Source: UBA1732 sp045114455
Lineage (GTDB): Bacteria; Verrucomicrobiota; Lentisphaeria; Victivallales; UBA1829
Length of the DNA: 64,000 bases
Assembly: GCA_045114455.1 (NCBI GenBank)
Contig: JBGUKN010000050.1
Coordinates: 1 to 64,000, forward strand
Reading direction: 5' to 3'
Under the pieces are notes generated by a model, which was not told where the DNA came from, did no database searches, and saw only the letters and a list, made by a program, of their open reading frames with translations. Below, piece after piece: positions 30,426-39,594 of the stretch (position 1 is the first letter of the stretch; each line of letters begins with the position of its first letter). The position numbers were made by a program, and so were the translations under genes.

Positions 30426-32779
30426 GCTTTCTTCTCCCCGGCCGGCTCCGTCTTCGCCCGCGAATAGGAGATGCGCGTGTGGCTCATGGACTTCAGCGTC
30501 TTCAGGAAGGATTCCCGTATCTTGGTGAGCTGCTCCAGCGTGATGCGTGCGGCGTCCAGCTGTTTGCGCTGGAGCTTGCCGTTGAATATCTTCTCCACCA
30601 ATGCGCGCACATTGTCCTCGGTCGGATCGCTCATGGAGCAGACCGCCGCCTCGCAGCAGTCGGCAAGCATCAGGATCACGCATTCCAGTTCCTCCGGCAG
30701 CGGGCCGGGGTAGCGGAACGGTTCTTCCGCCGGAGTCTTCCCCGTGCGCTCCTTTTCCTTCTCGTAAAAGAACGAGATGAAGTCGTTGCCGTGGTGGCAC
30801 TCGATGGCGCGGCGGATCGGGGTCTTCAGCTTGTATTTCTTCGCCAGCTGCACGCCGAACTCCACATGGCAGCGGATGATCTCCGCGCTTTCCGCCGGAT
30901 TCAGGTCCTTGTACATATCCTTTCCGTTGGCGTTCTCCGTGAACATCTCCGGCGAGGCGAGCTTCCCGACGTCGTGGAACAGCGCGTACGCCTGCGCTTT
31001 CAGGGATACCCCGCCCACGCAGTTCGCCGCCTCCTCCGCCAGCAGCGCCACGCGTTCGCTGTGGTGATACGTGCCGGGAGCCTCCATCTGGAGTTTCTTC
31101 AGCAGGGGCTGGTTCCGGTCGGTCAGCGACAGATAGGACATGTTGCTCGTCACGTCCAGCACGGTTTCCAGCGCAATGATCAGCGCGGAGGAGACCATCG
31201 CGGTCAGAAGTCCGAACGTCAGCGGCACGGCAAGGCTGAATCCCAGCCGGTTCCAGTCGCGCATTCTGATGGTCGTGAGGAAATCGGGATTCTGCTGGAA
31301 GATCAGGGACGCCAGACACATCGTGATCGTACAGGAGAAAAAGGACCGCGTAAAGAATTTCTTATAGTCGTAGATCTGACGCACACAGGCCGTGCCGACG
31401 GCGCAGACGAACAGACCGGTGGCAAACGCGGGAAACGAGAAATCCAGCGCCACGGCGGAAACACCCGCCACGAAAAGCCCCGCGAAAACCGCCGACCTGC
31501 CGCTGTAGATGGATGCGATCACCAGAGCGGGAAGCGCCAGCGGCATCGCCAGGTACAGAGGCACGACCGGATAGCCGTTGTTCAGCGCGAATCCGTTGTA
31601 CTCTTCCATGAACAGGCGGTTGCACAGAAGCGAGAAGATCACGATGAACCCGATCAGCCAGATCGACCGGTTGTTGCCGATGAGCTCGGGATGGACACGC
31701 ACAATATAAATGCAGGAGAGCACGATCAGGAGTGCCACGAGCATCATCTTCTGGAAGAGGTTGCCCCAGGTGCGGAGCTCGCGGAGATAGTCGTTGTACC
31801 GGATCTGATATTCCTTGTACATCTCGGCCTGCTCCGCCGTGAGCTTTTCGTTCTTATGGATCAGAACAGTTCCTTTCTTAAGATAGATCTCCGGCTCGCG
31901 GACCTCCTTCGGCTTCTCTCTGTACTCCTCTTCCATACGCTTTTCGGTCCAAGCTTCATCATAGATCAGATTGCCGTTCGCGTAGAGGTGCATGAAAAGC
32001 TGCTGGAACTCTTCCTCGTAGGGGACCTGCGCCTCATAGAAGAAAAGGGCCGACAGCAGGGATTTCACGGTATGTTCGGCGGCGATCCGGGGCGTCTGAA
32101 GCTCGTTGAGTTTCACCGGGTCGACTTCCCGCAGCTCCTCATCCAGGATCTTCACGGTCTTCTGGGCGTTGACCGCCTGCGCCCCCTCGCCTTCGGAAAG
32201 ACTGTCGCTGAACGGCTTCGACTTCCGAATCTCCTCTTCGGTCGCAATGCCGCCGAGGACGATTTCCTTCACTTGCGCATCGGCCCTGACCCGCCAGGTA
32301 TCGTCAAGTGCGATCTGGCGGAGAAAAACGAAAAGCTGCTGGGGCATTTTCCTGATGATTTCCACAAGGTCCAGGATGTCCTTCTCCGCGTTCTCCGGCG
32401 GGCCGTAGACCTTTCCCTCGTCCTCGTCGGAGGCGCGGCGCTGTATCTCCTGCATCATGAGGCCGTAACCGTCCATGATTTTCCCCGACCGGCCCGGATC
32501 GAGGCGAAAATAAAGAGGAAACTCCAGAACGAAACTCTGGAAATAACGCGTCGCCTCTTTCTTGTTCACATACGAGAAATCGCAAACGGCCTCGATATCC
32601 TGCGGAGCTTGCATGTTTTCGACCAGTTCCGGCAGATCGCTCTGGCTCGGCATCCAGAGAAGAGCCACGGCCGCCGCAAACACCAACAGGATCATCAGCA
32701 GGGATACGAACGGCGAACGCTGAAGCCTTTCGCCGATTTGCCGGAACATATCCCGGAAACTTTTCGGATTCTCGCTCAT
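30422..32779 (-). CDS. pgpH: 7TMR-HD cyclic-di-AMP phosphodiesterase-like protein (PgpH/YqfF)
   Basis: 785 residues. An N-terminal membrane segment (about 25-42) is followed by a long extracytoplasmic 7TMR-HDED domain (about 45-330), seven membrane segments (about 335-545) and a cytoplasmic HD domain. HD residues appear in T-Y-H-H-S-E-R-V near 575 and A-L-F-H-D-V-G-K-L near 605, with further histidines in C-H-V-E-F-G and C-H-H-G-N-D. PgpH-type proteins hydrolyse c-di-AMP in Firmicutes; the same gene is common next to phoH and ybeY. Whether this lineage makes c-di-AMP is not shown in the window. It overlaps ybeY by 4 bases and follows phoH by 4. Confidence 0.85.
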   Translation of the reverse strand: MSENPKSFRDMFRQIGERLQRSPFVSLLMILLVFAAAVALLWMPSQSDLPELVENMQAPQDIEAVCDFSYVNKKEATRYFQSFVLEFPLYFRLDPGRSGKIMDGYGLMMQEIQRRASDEDEGKVYGPPENAEKDILDLVEIIRKMPQQLFVFLRQIALDDTWRVRADAQVKEIVLGGIATEEEIRKSKPFSDSLSEGEGAQAVNAQKTVKILDEELREVDPVKLNELQTPRIAAEHTVKSLLSALFFYEAQVPYEEEFQQLFMHLYANGNLIYDEAWTEKRMEEEYREKPKEVREPEIYLKKGTVLIHKNEKLTAEQAEMYKEYQIRYNDYLRELRTWGNLFQKMMLVALLIVLSCIYIVRVHPELIGNNRSIWLIGFIVIFSLLCNRLFMEEYNGFALNNGYPVVPLYLAMPLALPALVIASIYSGRSAVFAGLFVAGVSAVALDFSFPAFATGLFVCAVGTACVRQIYDYKKFFTRSFFSCTITMCLASLIFQQNPDFLTTIRMRDWNRLGFSLAVPLTFGLLTAMVSSALIIALETVLDVTSNMSYLSLTDRNQPLLKKLQMEAPGTYHHSERVALLAEEAANCVGGVSLKAQAYALFHDVGKLASPEMFTENANGKDMYKDLNPAESAEIIRCHVEFGVQLAKKYKLKTPIRRAIECHHGNDFISFFYEKEKERTGKTPAEEPFRYPGPLPEELECVILMLADCCEAAVCSMSDPTEDNVRALVEKIFNGKLQRKQLDAARITLEQLTKIRESFLKTLKSMSHTRISYSRAKTEPAGEKKA

Positions 32780-32783
32780 TTTC

Positions 32784-33794
32784 TTATTCCTTTCCGCCTT
32801 TCCCGTTCATCTCATAGGCGCGAATGATCTTTTCCACCAGCGGATGCCGCACCACGTCCCGCGTGTCGAACCGGCAGATCTGCACGCCGTCGATGCCGGA
32901 AAGGCAGTCCAGCGCGTGCGGAAGCCCGGACTGGCCGTGCGGGATGTCCGCCTGCGATGGGTCGCCGCAGACCACGCATTTCGAATGGAATCCGAGGCGG
33001 GTCAGGAACATGAACATCTGTTCGTTGGAGGCGTTCTGCGCCTCGTCCAGGATCACGAACGCATGGTTCAGCGTGCGTCCGCGCATGAAGGCAAGCGGCG
33101 CAACCTCGATCACGCCGCGCGACATCAGTTCCTCGGCGGCGGCATAGTCCATCATCTCGTGAAGGGCGTCGTGCAGTGGCCGCAGATACGGATTGATCTT
33201 CTCCTGAAGCGTGCCGGGCAGGAATCCGAGATTTTCCCCGGCCTCGACCGCCGGACGCGTCAGGATGATGCGGTTGTATTTCCCCGCGACGAGCAGGGAC
33301 ACGGCCATCGCCATGGCCAGATAGGTCTTGCCCGTTCCGGCGGGGCCTACACCGAACACGAGGTCCTTGCTCCTGATCGCGCGCAGATACGCCAGCTGGT
33401 TCGGGGAGCGTGCGGAAACGTCCTTCTTGCCCGGTCCGACCGTGACGCGTTCGGCGAAATACGTGCCGAGGTCCTGTTCGCGGCCCTCGCGCCAGGCATC
33501 CAGCGCCAGGTCGAATTCGGACTGGTCCAGACACCGTCCGCGTTCCTTCTGAAGACGGCGGAGTTCCCGCAGGAATCCTTCGCCGCGTTTGTCGGCGGTG
33601 TCCTCCACGGACATCGCCCAGGATTCGCGCGAAGCGAACTTCACGCCGAGGCTGTACTCCGCCGCAGCGAGATTCCCGGTCAGGTTCCCGGCAAACGCCG
33701 ATTCCAGCGCGCCAGGATTGTCGAAATAGACGCGCCCCCCTCCGGTTTTACTGTAGGGGGATGCGCTGTCGGGATCCTGTTCCGTAGATTGCAT
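32784..33794 (-). CDS. phoH: PhoH-family ATPase
   Basis: The 336-residue protein is a PhoH-like P-loop ATPase of the RNA-processing cluster. Walker A is G-P-A-G-T-G-K-T near 152, followed by T-R-P-A-V-E-A-G-E-N-L-G-F-L-P-G near 180 and Walker B F-V-I-L-D-E-A-Q-N near 243, then G-D-P-S-Q-A-D near 277. About 125 residues precede the ATPase core, as usual. The ATG at 33794 begins 15 bases after the LysM gene stop; no strong ribosome site is seen, so re-initiation after that gene is likely. The frame extends upstream only inside the LysM gene. Confidence 0.9.
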   Translation of the reverse strand: MQSTEQDPDSASPYSKTGGGRVYFDNPGALESAFAGNLTGNLAAAEYSLGVKFASRESWAMSVEDTADKRGEGFLRELRRLQKERGRCLDQSEFDLALDAWREGREQDLGTYFAERVTVGPGKKDVSARSPNQLAYLRAIRSKDLVFGVGPAGTGKTYLAMAMAVSLLVAGKYNRIILTRPAVEAGENLGFLPGTLQEKINPYLRPLHDALHEMMDYAAAEELMSRGVIEVAPLAFMRGRTLNHAFVILDEAQNASNEQMFMFLTRLGFHSKCVVCGDPSQADIPHGQSGLPHALDCLSGIDGVQICRFDTRDVVRHPLVEKIIRAYEMNGKGGKE

Positions 33795-33808
33795 GGAGCG
33801 TAAAAAAC

Positions 33809-34750
33809 TTACTTCGAGGAGACGGGAACTTTTTTCACCGCCGGAATGACGAGCTTCATCCCGGGCTTCAGAAAATTCGGCTTCCCGTTCAGGATTTCTT
33901 TGTTCGCGTCGAAGATGATCTCCCACGCGGCGCCGTCGCGGTATTGCGACTTGGCGATCACGGAGAGGGAATCGCCGTCCTTCACGACGTATTCGGTGGA
34001 GGGCTGGGAATCATCCGCGACAAGTTTTTCGCGGACCGGCTTGGACTCCTTCGCGGCATCCTTCGCGGCATCCTTCGCGGCATCCTTCGCGGGCTCGTCC
34101 TTGATGCCCTTCGCTGCGCGGACTTCGGCCCTGCGCTGCGCCATGATGTCGTCGTTGGTCATCACGTTGAGCTTGGTGATGCCGGCGGCCTTGCAGTAGT
34201 CCACGGCGGCGTTCAGGTCGGCCACGGTGGAATCGGTACGGCCGTACACGATCACGGCGATGTCCTTGTTCGCCTTGCACGCGTCGTTGAGCGCGCTCTT
34301 CAGGTCGGCGGTGTTCACGCGTTCGCCGTTGACCGCATACACGCCGTCAACTCCGGCTTCGGCCGGGAACACGTCAACGCGCATGAACTTCGCGGGACCC
34401 GCGGGCTTGACTTCGACCGGCTGCGGCTGTTCCTGCGCCTTCTGCTTCGGCTTGGCGGCATCCGGCGTTTCATCCACTTTCTTCACGGGCGCGGTCTCCG
34501 CAGTCTCGTCGACGACTACGACCGCGACGGCTGCCTCCTTGCCGTCGACCGGACGGGGTTCCCCGAACGCTTCCGCGTAGGCCGGATTTCCGTCGGGCAT
34601 TTCCTCGGGCGGCTGCCAGTCGGGATAGGAGGACTGGATTCCGGGGGTCCAGGCTTCGGCTTTCTCGTCCTCCGGCGGCGGCACGTTGGAGGCGCAGGAG
34701 ACGAGAGCGAACATAGCGGCGAACGAAACGGCAAACGAAAGCGATTTCAT
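33809..34750 (-). CDS. LysM lipoprotein with an ExbD/TolR-like middle domain
   Basis: 313 residues. Residues 1-19 are a lipoprotein signal ending in L-V-S-C. A Pro/Glu/Lys-rich region (20-120) precedes a segment (about 120-197) resembling the periplasmic domain of ExbD/TolR: a strand, V-Y-A-V-N-G-E-R-V, a helix, A-V-I-V-Y-G-R and A-A-G-I-T-K-L-N-V-M-T. An Ala/Lys linker encoded by 12-bp repeats follows, then a LysM domain (about 254-307; Y-V-V-K-D-G-D-S-L-S-V-I-A) that binds peptidoglycan. It may tether the outer membrane to the wall. GGAGG precedes the ATG. It is first in the phoH-pgpH-ybeY operon. Confidence 0.78.
   Translation of the reverse strand: MKSLSFAVSFAAMFALVSCASNVPPPEDEKAEAWTPGIQSSYPDWQPPEEMPDGNPAYAEAFGEPRPVDGKEAAVAVVVVDETAETAPVKKVDETPDAAKPKQKAQEQPQPVEVKPAGPAKFMRVDVFPAEAGVDGVYAVNGERVNTADLKSALNDACKANKDIAVIVYGRTDSTVADLNAAVDYCKAAGITKLNVMTNDDIMAQRRAEVRAAKGIKDEPAKDAAKDAAKDAAKESKPVREKLVADDSQPSTEYVVKDGDSLSVIAKSQYRDGAAWEIIFDANKEILNGKPNFLKPGMKLVIPAVKKVPVSSK
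34047..34089. repeat. 12-bp tandem repeat in LysM lipoprotein linker
   Basis: The unit CATCCTTCGCGG occurs three to four times in a row and encodes repeated Asp-Ala-Ala-Lys. It keeps the frame, so copy-number change would only lengthen or shorten the linker. Confidence 0.8.
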
Positions 34751-34784
34751 GAGGGACCTCCGAAAAAGTTGTATTATTATTGTT

Positions 34785-34811
34785 GAAATATCCAGTCAGA
34801 AACGTTGTCAA
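34785..34811 (-). promoter_or_regulatory. Possible promoter for the LysM-phoH operon
   Basis: A perfect -35 TTGACA (34806-34811) is followed after a short 15-base spacer by TATTTC (34785-34790), 35 bases before the ATG. The spacing is suboptimal. Confidence 0.4.
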
Positions 34812-34817
34812 GTCCGG

Positions 34818-36080
<1,263 letters not shown>

Positions 36081-36116
36081 TCTATATTTGTCTCCGGTCG
36101 CAAAGGATGGAAAAAG

Positions 36117-36148
36117 AAAAAAAGGGGTCACTCAAGACGAATGACCCC
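36117..36148 (-). terminator. Terminator/attenuator between acpP and fabF
   Basis: A 7-bp perfect stem (GGGGTCA / TGACCCC, 11-base loop) followed by seven T residues on the minus strand lies between the acpP stop and the fabF start. It would end most acpP transcripts while letting some continue into fabF. Confidence 0.8.
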
Positions 36149-36167
36149 GGGAAGCAAAAGAAGGAAA

Positions 36168-36413
36168 TTATTCCTTGGCGGCAGCCTTGCTCTCAATGTA
36201 CTTGATTGCATCGCCGACGGTCTTCAGGTTCTCGGCCTCTTCGTCCGGGATTTCGGAACCGAATTCCTCTTCGAGGGCCATGATCATTTCCACGATGTCA
36301 AGCGAATCGGCGTTCAGGTCTTCGACGAAACGGGCGTCTTCGGTGACCTGGTCTTCGGCGACTGCGAGCTGCTTCACGACGAGCTCTTTGACTTTAGTTG
36401 CGATTTCGGACAT
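36168..36413 (-). CDS. acpP: Acyl carrier protein
   Basis: The 81-residue acidic helical protein carries growing fatty acyl chains on 4'-phosphopantetheine attached to the serine of A-D-S-L-D-I-V-E near residue 37. Length and charge are typical, with a short Ala/Lys tail. An AAAGGA site precedes the ATG. It has its own promoter (36477-36504) and is followed by a terminator, which fits the high level of ACP required relative to FabF. Confidence 0.96.
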   Translation of the reverse strand: MSEIATKVKELVVKQLAVAEDQVTEDARFVEDLNADSLDIVEMIMALEEEFGSEIPDEEAENLKTVGDAIKYIESKAAAKE

Positions 36414-36476
36414 GTTAAATCCTTTCGTAATGGTATGAAGGGTTGGTTTTCGTTTTCATAACGTATGTATAGATAT

Positions 36477-36504
36477 AATATACACCGTTTTCGCGTTTTT
36501 GCAA
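36477..36504 (-). promoter_or_regulatory. acpP promoter
   Basis: TTGCAA (36499-36504) and TATATT (36477-36482) are 16 bases apart, about 64 bases upstream of the acpP start in an AT-rich gap after fabG. Confidence 0.55.
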
Positions 36505-36573
36505 ATCCTTTGCACGCTTTTTTGCGTTTTTATAGCCTTAATGATGTGTTTTTTTCATTCCGTATGAAAAACG

Positions 36574-37317
36574 TTACATCAGGAAGCCGCCACAGACGTT
36601 GATGACCTGGCCGGTCACATAGTCGGAATCCGGGCCGCAGAGGAACGCCACGACGTTGGCCACATCCTGGGGCTTGCCGCCGCGCTTCAGCGGGATCAGT
36701 TCCAGGAAGAACTTCTTGGCTTCGTCCGGGAGGTTTTCGGTCATGTCGGTCATGATGTAACCGGGCGCGACCGCGTTCACCATGATGTTGCGGCTGCCGA
36801 GTTCCTTCGCCACGGACTTCGTGATGCCGATGACGCCCGCCTTGGAAGCGGAATAATTGACCTGTCCGGCGTTTCCGGCACGTCCGACCACGCTGGAGAT
36901 ATTCACGATCTTGCCGTAGCGGGCCTTCATCATGGGACGGATGGCCGCCTTGGTGAAATTGTAGGTGCCTTTCAGGTTGACGGCGATTACGGCGTCCCAG
37001 TCGGCCTCGCTCATGCGCATGAGCAGGTTGTCCTTGGTGATGCCGGCGCAGTTCACGAGGATGTCCAGACGACCGTATTTCTCCATGACGGCCTTCACGG
37101 ACGCCTCGGCGTCTTCGGCCTTCGCCACGTTCGCGGCGATGGCGATGGCTTCGATGCCCTGCTCTCGGAATTCCGCCACGGTCTTGTCCGCGGTTTCCTG
37201 CATGATATCCACGACGGCGAGCTTCGCGCCCTCTTTTGCCAGACGTTCGCAGATCGCACGGCCGATGCCGCGGGCTCCGCCGGTCACCAGCGCCACTCTG
37301 TTTTCGAGTTGACTCAT
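36574..37317 (-). CDS. fabG: 3-oxoacyl-ACP reductase
   Basis: FabG reduces 3-oxoacyl-ACP with NADPH. The 247-residue short-chain dehydrogenase shows T-G-G-A-R-G-I-G-R near 12-20, N-C-A-G near 89, the catalytic serine in N-I-S-S-V near 139, Y-S-A-S-K (Tyr/Lys) near 153-157 and the P-G-Y-I-M-T-D-M loop. Its place between fabD and acpP makes the fatty-acid role secure against other SDR enzymes. An AGGAG site precedes the ATG. It lies 77 bases after fabD. Confidence 0.93.
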   Translation of the reverse strand: MSQLENRVALVTGGARGIGRAICERLAKEGAKLAVVDIMQETADKTVAEFREQGIEAIAIAANVAKAEDAEASVKAVMEKYGRLDILVNCAGITKDNLLMRMSEADWDAVIAVNLKGTYNFTKAAIRPMMKARYGKIVNISSVVGRAGNAGQVNYSASKAGVIGITKSVAKELGSRNIMVNAVAPGYIMTDMTENLPDEAKKFFLELIPLKRGGKPQDVANVVAFLCGPDSDYVTGQVINVCGGFLM

Positions 37318-37394
37318 TGTGTTTCTCCTGATTCGGTTTCAGTATGTTCGGGTTGTGTTTGTTTTCAGAAAATGTAATTCTTTGCGGAAAGACG

Positions 37395-38306
37395 TCAGGC
37401 GTTCGCCAGGCCGTCCGCTCCGGAAACGTTGTGCAGCGCCGCGCCAGGCAGGATCTTCCGCACAAGCCCAGTCAGGACCGTGCCCGGTCCGAACTCCACG
37501 AAACGCTCTGCGCCGAACCGTTCGGCCATCACGCGCACGCAGGTGTCCCAGCGGACGCTGCCCGCGACCTGGGAGACCAGGTTCGCACGGATCTTCGCCG
37601 GATCGGATTCGGGTTCGCCCGTGAAATTCTGAAGCACGGGGAATTTCGGGGCATTCATGGGCGTGGCATCCAGCACGGGAGCCAGCGCGGCACCCGCCGA
37701 AGCCATCATGCGGCTGTGGAACGCTCCCGCCACGTTCAGAGGCAGAGCGCGCTTGACGCCGCGTTCCTTCAGGATGCCGCACGCCTTCAGCACCAGTTCC
37801 TTCACGCCGCTGATGACGATCTGTCCGGGCGAATTGTAGTTCGCCACGTCGATGCCGCATTCCGTGCAGACTTCCGCGATCACCGCCGGGTCGCCGCCGA
37901 TGATGGCGGCCATGCCGCCCTCGGCTTCATGACAGGCTGCGTCCATCAGGGCGGCGCGCTTCGCCACGAGCTTCAGGCCGTCTTCGAACGTGAACGTCCC
38001 GGCGGATGCGAACGCCGCATATTCGCCGAGGCTCAGACCGCCCGCGGCAACGGCTTCCTCGCCGGGATTCCGTTCCAGCCAGGCGGCCAGACATGCCATG
38101 CTGGTGGTATAGATCGCGGGCTGGCAGTTCGCCGTCGCGGTCAAGTCGGATTCCGGGCCTTCAAAGCAAAGCTTGGACAGGCTGCGGCCGAGCACGGCGT
38201 CGGCGCGGTCGAAAACGGCTTTCGCCGCGGGAGAGGTCTCGTACAGGTCCTTCCCCATGCCGACGGCCTGGGCGCCCTGCCCCGAAAATAAAAACGCGGT
38301 TTTCAA
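37395..38306 (-). CDS. fabD: Malonyl-CoA:ACP transacylase
   Basis: FabD loads malonyl groups on ACP. The 303-residue product shows F-S-G-Q-G-A-Q near 7-13, the nucleophile in G-L-S-L-G-E-Y near 92, an arginine in the K-R-A-A-L-M region near 116 and the histidine of G-A-F-H-S near 197. The nucleophile elbow has Leu where E. coli has His (G-H-S-L-G), a variant I recall from plant and cyanobacterial enzymes. The start codon is TTG at 38306, with AAAGGAC about 9 bases upstream; no ATG fits better. It is the first gene of fabD-fabG-acpP-fabF. Confidence 0.92.
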   Translation of the reverse strand: MKTAFLFSGQGAQAVGMGKDLYETSPAAKAVFDRADAVLGRSLSKLCFEGPESDLTATANCQPAIYTTSMACLAAWLERNPGEEAVAAGGLSLGEYAAFASAGTFTFEDGLKLVAKRAALMDAACHEAEGGMAAIIGGDPAVIAEVCTECGIDVANYNSPGQIVISGVKELVLKACGILKERGVKRALPLNVAGAFHSRMMASAGAALAPVLDATPMNAPKFPVLQNFTGEPESDPAKIRANLVSQVAGSVRWDTCVRVMAERFGAERFVEFGPGTVLTGLVRKILPGAALHNVSGADGLANA

Positions 38307-38379
38307 TATCGTTGTCCTTTCATGGATGATGCCCGCAATCGGAATTATCTAATCTTTCCCGAAAAAAAGCAGGCATAAT

Positions 38380-38407
38380 AAAATATCACATTTTCCAGAA
38401 AATGCAA
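38380..38407 (-). promoter_or_regulatory. fabD promoter
   Basis: TTGCAT (38402-38407) and TATTTT (38380-38385) are 16 bases apart, reading leftward about 75 bases before the fabD start. Confidence 0.5.
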
Positions 38408-38449
38408 GTCTTTCGCGCAACCTGCGAGAGGCGGAAACGTCCCGGCGCC

Positions 38450-39046
38450 TTACTTCAGCGCAGCGAGGAGCATGTCTTCCGTGACCGGACCCGGACGCAG
38501 GATGCTCCATGCGCCGCCAGGTTCGATCCTGATCACGGTCGACGCAGCGGAATCCGGCGGAATCGCACCGCCGTCCAGCACGCCGTCGGGCGGGATCGCA
38601 AGCGATTTCAGAGCCTCGTCCGCGGTGTGCGCCGGAGGCCGGCCGGAAAGGTTCGCACTGGTCGACGCCAGCGGACGCCCGTAAGCCGCAAGCAGGTTCA
38701 GCAGTGCAGGATGATCGGGTATGCGGAATCCGGTGAACGCGTCGCCGTCCGGCACGATCAGTGTCACGGGACCGGGACAGAATGCCGCCGCGAACCGTTT
38801 CGCCGTCTCCGGCATGCCGGGAAACGCCGTCTCCGCAGCCTGACGGGAGGCGAAAAAAAGCGTGAGGAGTTTGGACGCGGGACGCCGTTTCATCTCGTAG
38901 ATCTTCGCCCGGGCGGCTTCGTGCGCCGCATCGCAGACCAGGCCGTAGACGGTCTCGGTCGGAACAAGCAGGACGCCGTCTTCTCGCCGCAGGACATCGC
39001 AGAAGACCGAGGCGGCGGATGCGTCGGTGCAGGAAATCCGCTCCAT
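38450..39046 (-). CDS. tsaC: L-threonylcarbamoyladenylate synthase
   Basis: The YrdC/Sua5-family enzyme makes threonylcarbamoyl-AMP from threonine, bicarbonate and ATP for t6A37 in tRNA. In the 198-residue product the signature P-T-E-T-V-Y-G-L lies at about 29-36, followed by Y-E-M-K-R-R-P near 50, C-P-G-P-V-T-L-I near 90 and S-T-S-A-N-L-S-G near 127, ending in I-L-R-P-G. The size matches the TsaC type without the Sua5 domain. It starts 4 bases after the ftsB-like gene. tcdA at 5478 acts later in the same modification. Confidence 0.92.
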   Translation of the reverse strand: MERISCTDASAASVFCDVLRREDGVLLVPTETVYGLVCDAAHEAARAKIYEMKRRPASKLLTLFFASRQAAETAFPGMPETAKRFAAAFCPGPVTLIVPDGDAFTGFRIPDHPALLNLLAAYGRPLASTSANLSGRPPAHTADEALKSLAIPPDGVLDGGAIPPDSAASTVIRIEPGGAWSILRPGPVTEDMLLAALK

Positions 39047-39050
39047 GCGT

Positions 39051-39326
39051 TTACTCGGAGTAGATATAGATCACTTCGCCCTCGCGGCCCAGATGATACT
39101 GTTCACGGGCGACTTTCTCGACGGCGGAGGCATTGTGCTGGAGGTCGTGGACTTCCTGCTGGAGCGTGAGGTATTCCGCCTTCTTGCGGTCCAGATCGGC
39201 CCGGAGGCTGAACACATCCTGCTTGGTGCGCTTGTACTTCCGGTACGCAGGAAACACCAGGATGCCGGATACGATCAGCACCAGCACCAGCAGGACATAA
39301 ATAACGGCTGTCAGGACTTTTCCCAT
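39051..39326 (-). CDS. ftsB: FtsB/DivIC-like septum formation protein
   Basis: The 91-residue protein has one N-terminal membrane span (about 5-27), then a coiled coil (about 30-72) and a short C-terminal segment with A-R-E-Q-Y-H-L-G-R-E-G-E. This is the FtsB/DivIC layout, whose members join FtsL and FtsQ at the division septum. The C-terminal E-x-Y-x-L/M-x-R/K-x-G-E motif supports the family. GAGGTG precedes the ATG. It has its own promoter and leads tsaC. Confidence 0.82.
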   Translation of the reverse strand: MGKVLTAVIYVLLVLVLIVSGILVFPAYRKYKRTKQDVFSLRADLDRKKAEYLTLQQEVHDLQHNASAVEKVAREQYHLGREGEVIYIYSE

Positions 39327-39348
39327 TCATTCACCTCGATATCACACT

Positions 39349-39376
39349 AATATAGCACGTCCCGCGCGAAATACAA
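39349..39376 (-). promoter_or_regulatory. Promoter for ftsB-tsaC
   Basis: TTGTAT (39371-39376) and TATATT (39349-39354) are 16 bases apart, 22 bases before the ftsB start; it sits immediately after the hydrogenase terminator. Confidence 0.55.
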
Positions 39377-39380
39377 TAAA

Positions 39381-39416
39381 AAAACAAAAAAAAATCCGCC
39401 CCCGGAAAGGGGCGGA
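39381..39416 (-). terminator. Terminator of the hydrogenase operon
   Basis: An 8-bp GC-rich stem (TCCGCCCC / GGGGCGGA, 6-base loop, 39395-39416) is followed on the minus strand by a 14-base T tract with a single G. It ends the hydA transcript about 180 bases after the stop. Confidence 0.85.
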
Positions 39417-39505
39417 CACCACAAGTGGTGACGTTTCTGTGCTCTGCTGCGCGAGAGCACGTGTCCGAGCAAAGCCTGACCTGACTCTGTTTCAGCTCAC
39501 TCCGT

Positions 39506-39573
39506 GTGCCCGGACGGAGCCGGGCACACTATTTCAGTGGAGGACTTGTCCTCCCCCGGACGGAGCCGGGCAC
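39506..39573. repeat. Hairpin repeat cluster in the hydA 3' region
   Basis: A hairpin with an 8-bp stem (GTGCCCGG / CCGGGCAC, 39506-39527) is followed by CAGTGGAGGACTTGTCCTCC (39535-39554) and a second copy of the hairpin (39555-39573). The first two elements match those inside hrpB at 24651-24697. Further small hairpins (CACCAC/GTGGTG near 39418; GTGCTCT/AGAGCAC near 39440) lie between this cluster and the terminator. The stretch lies in the untranslated end of the hydA transcript. Confidence 0.8.
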
Positions 39574-39594
39574 TGTATCAGCACTCTCCGTGTG

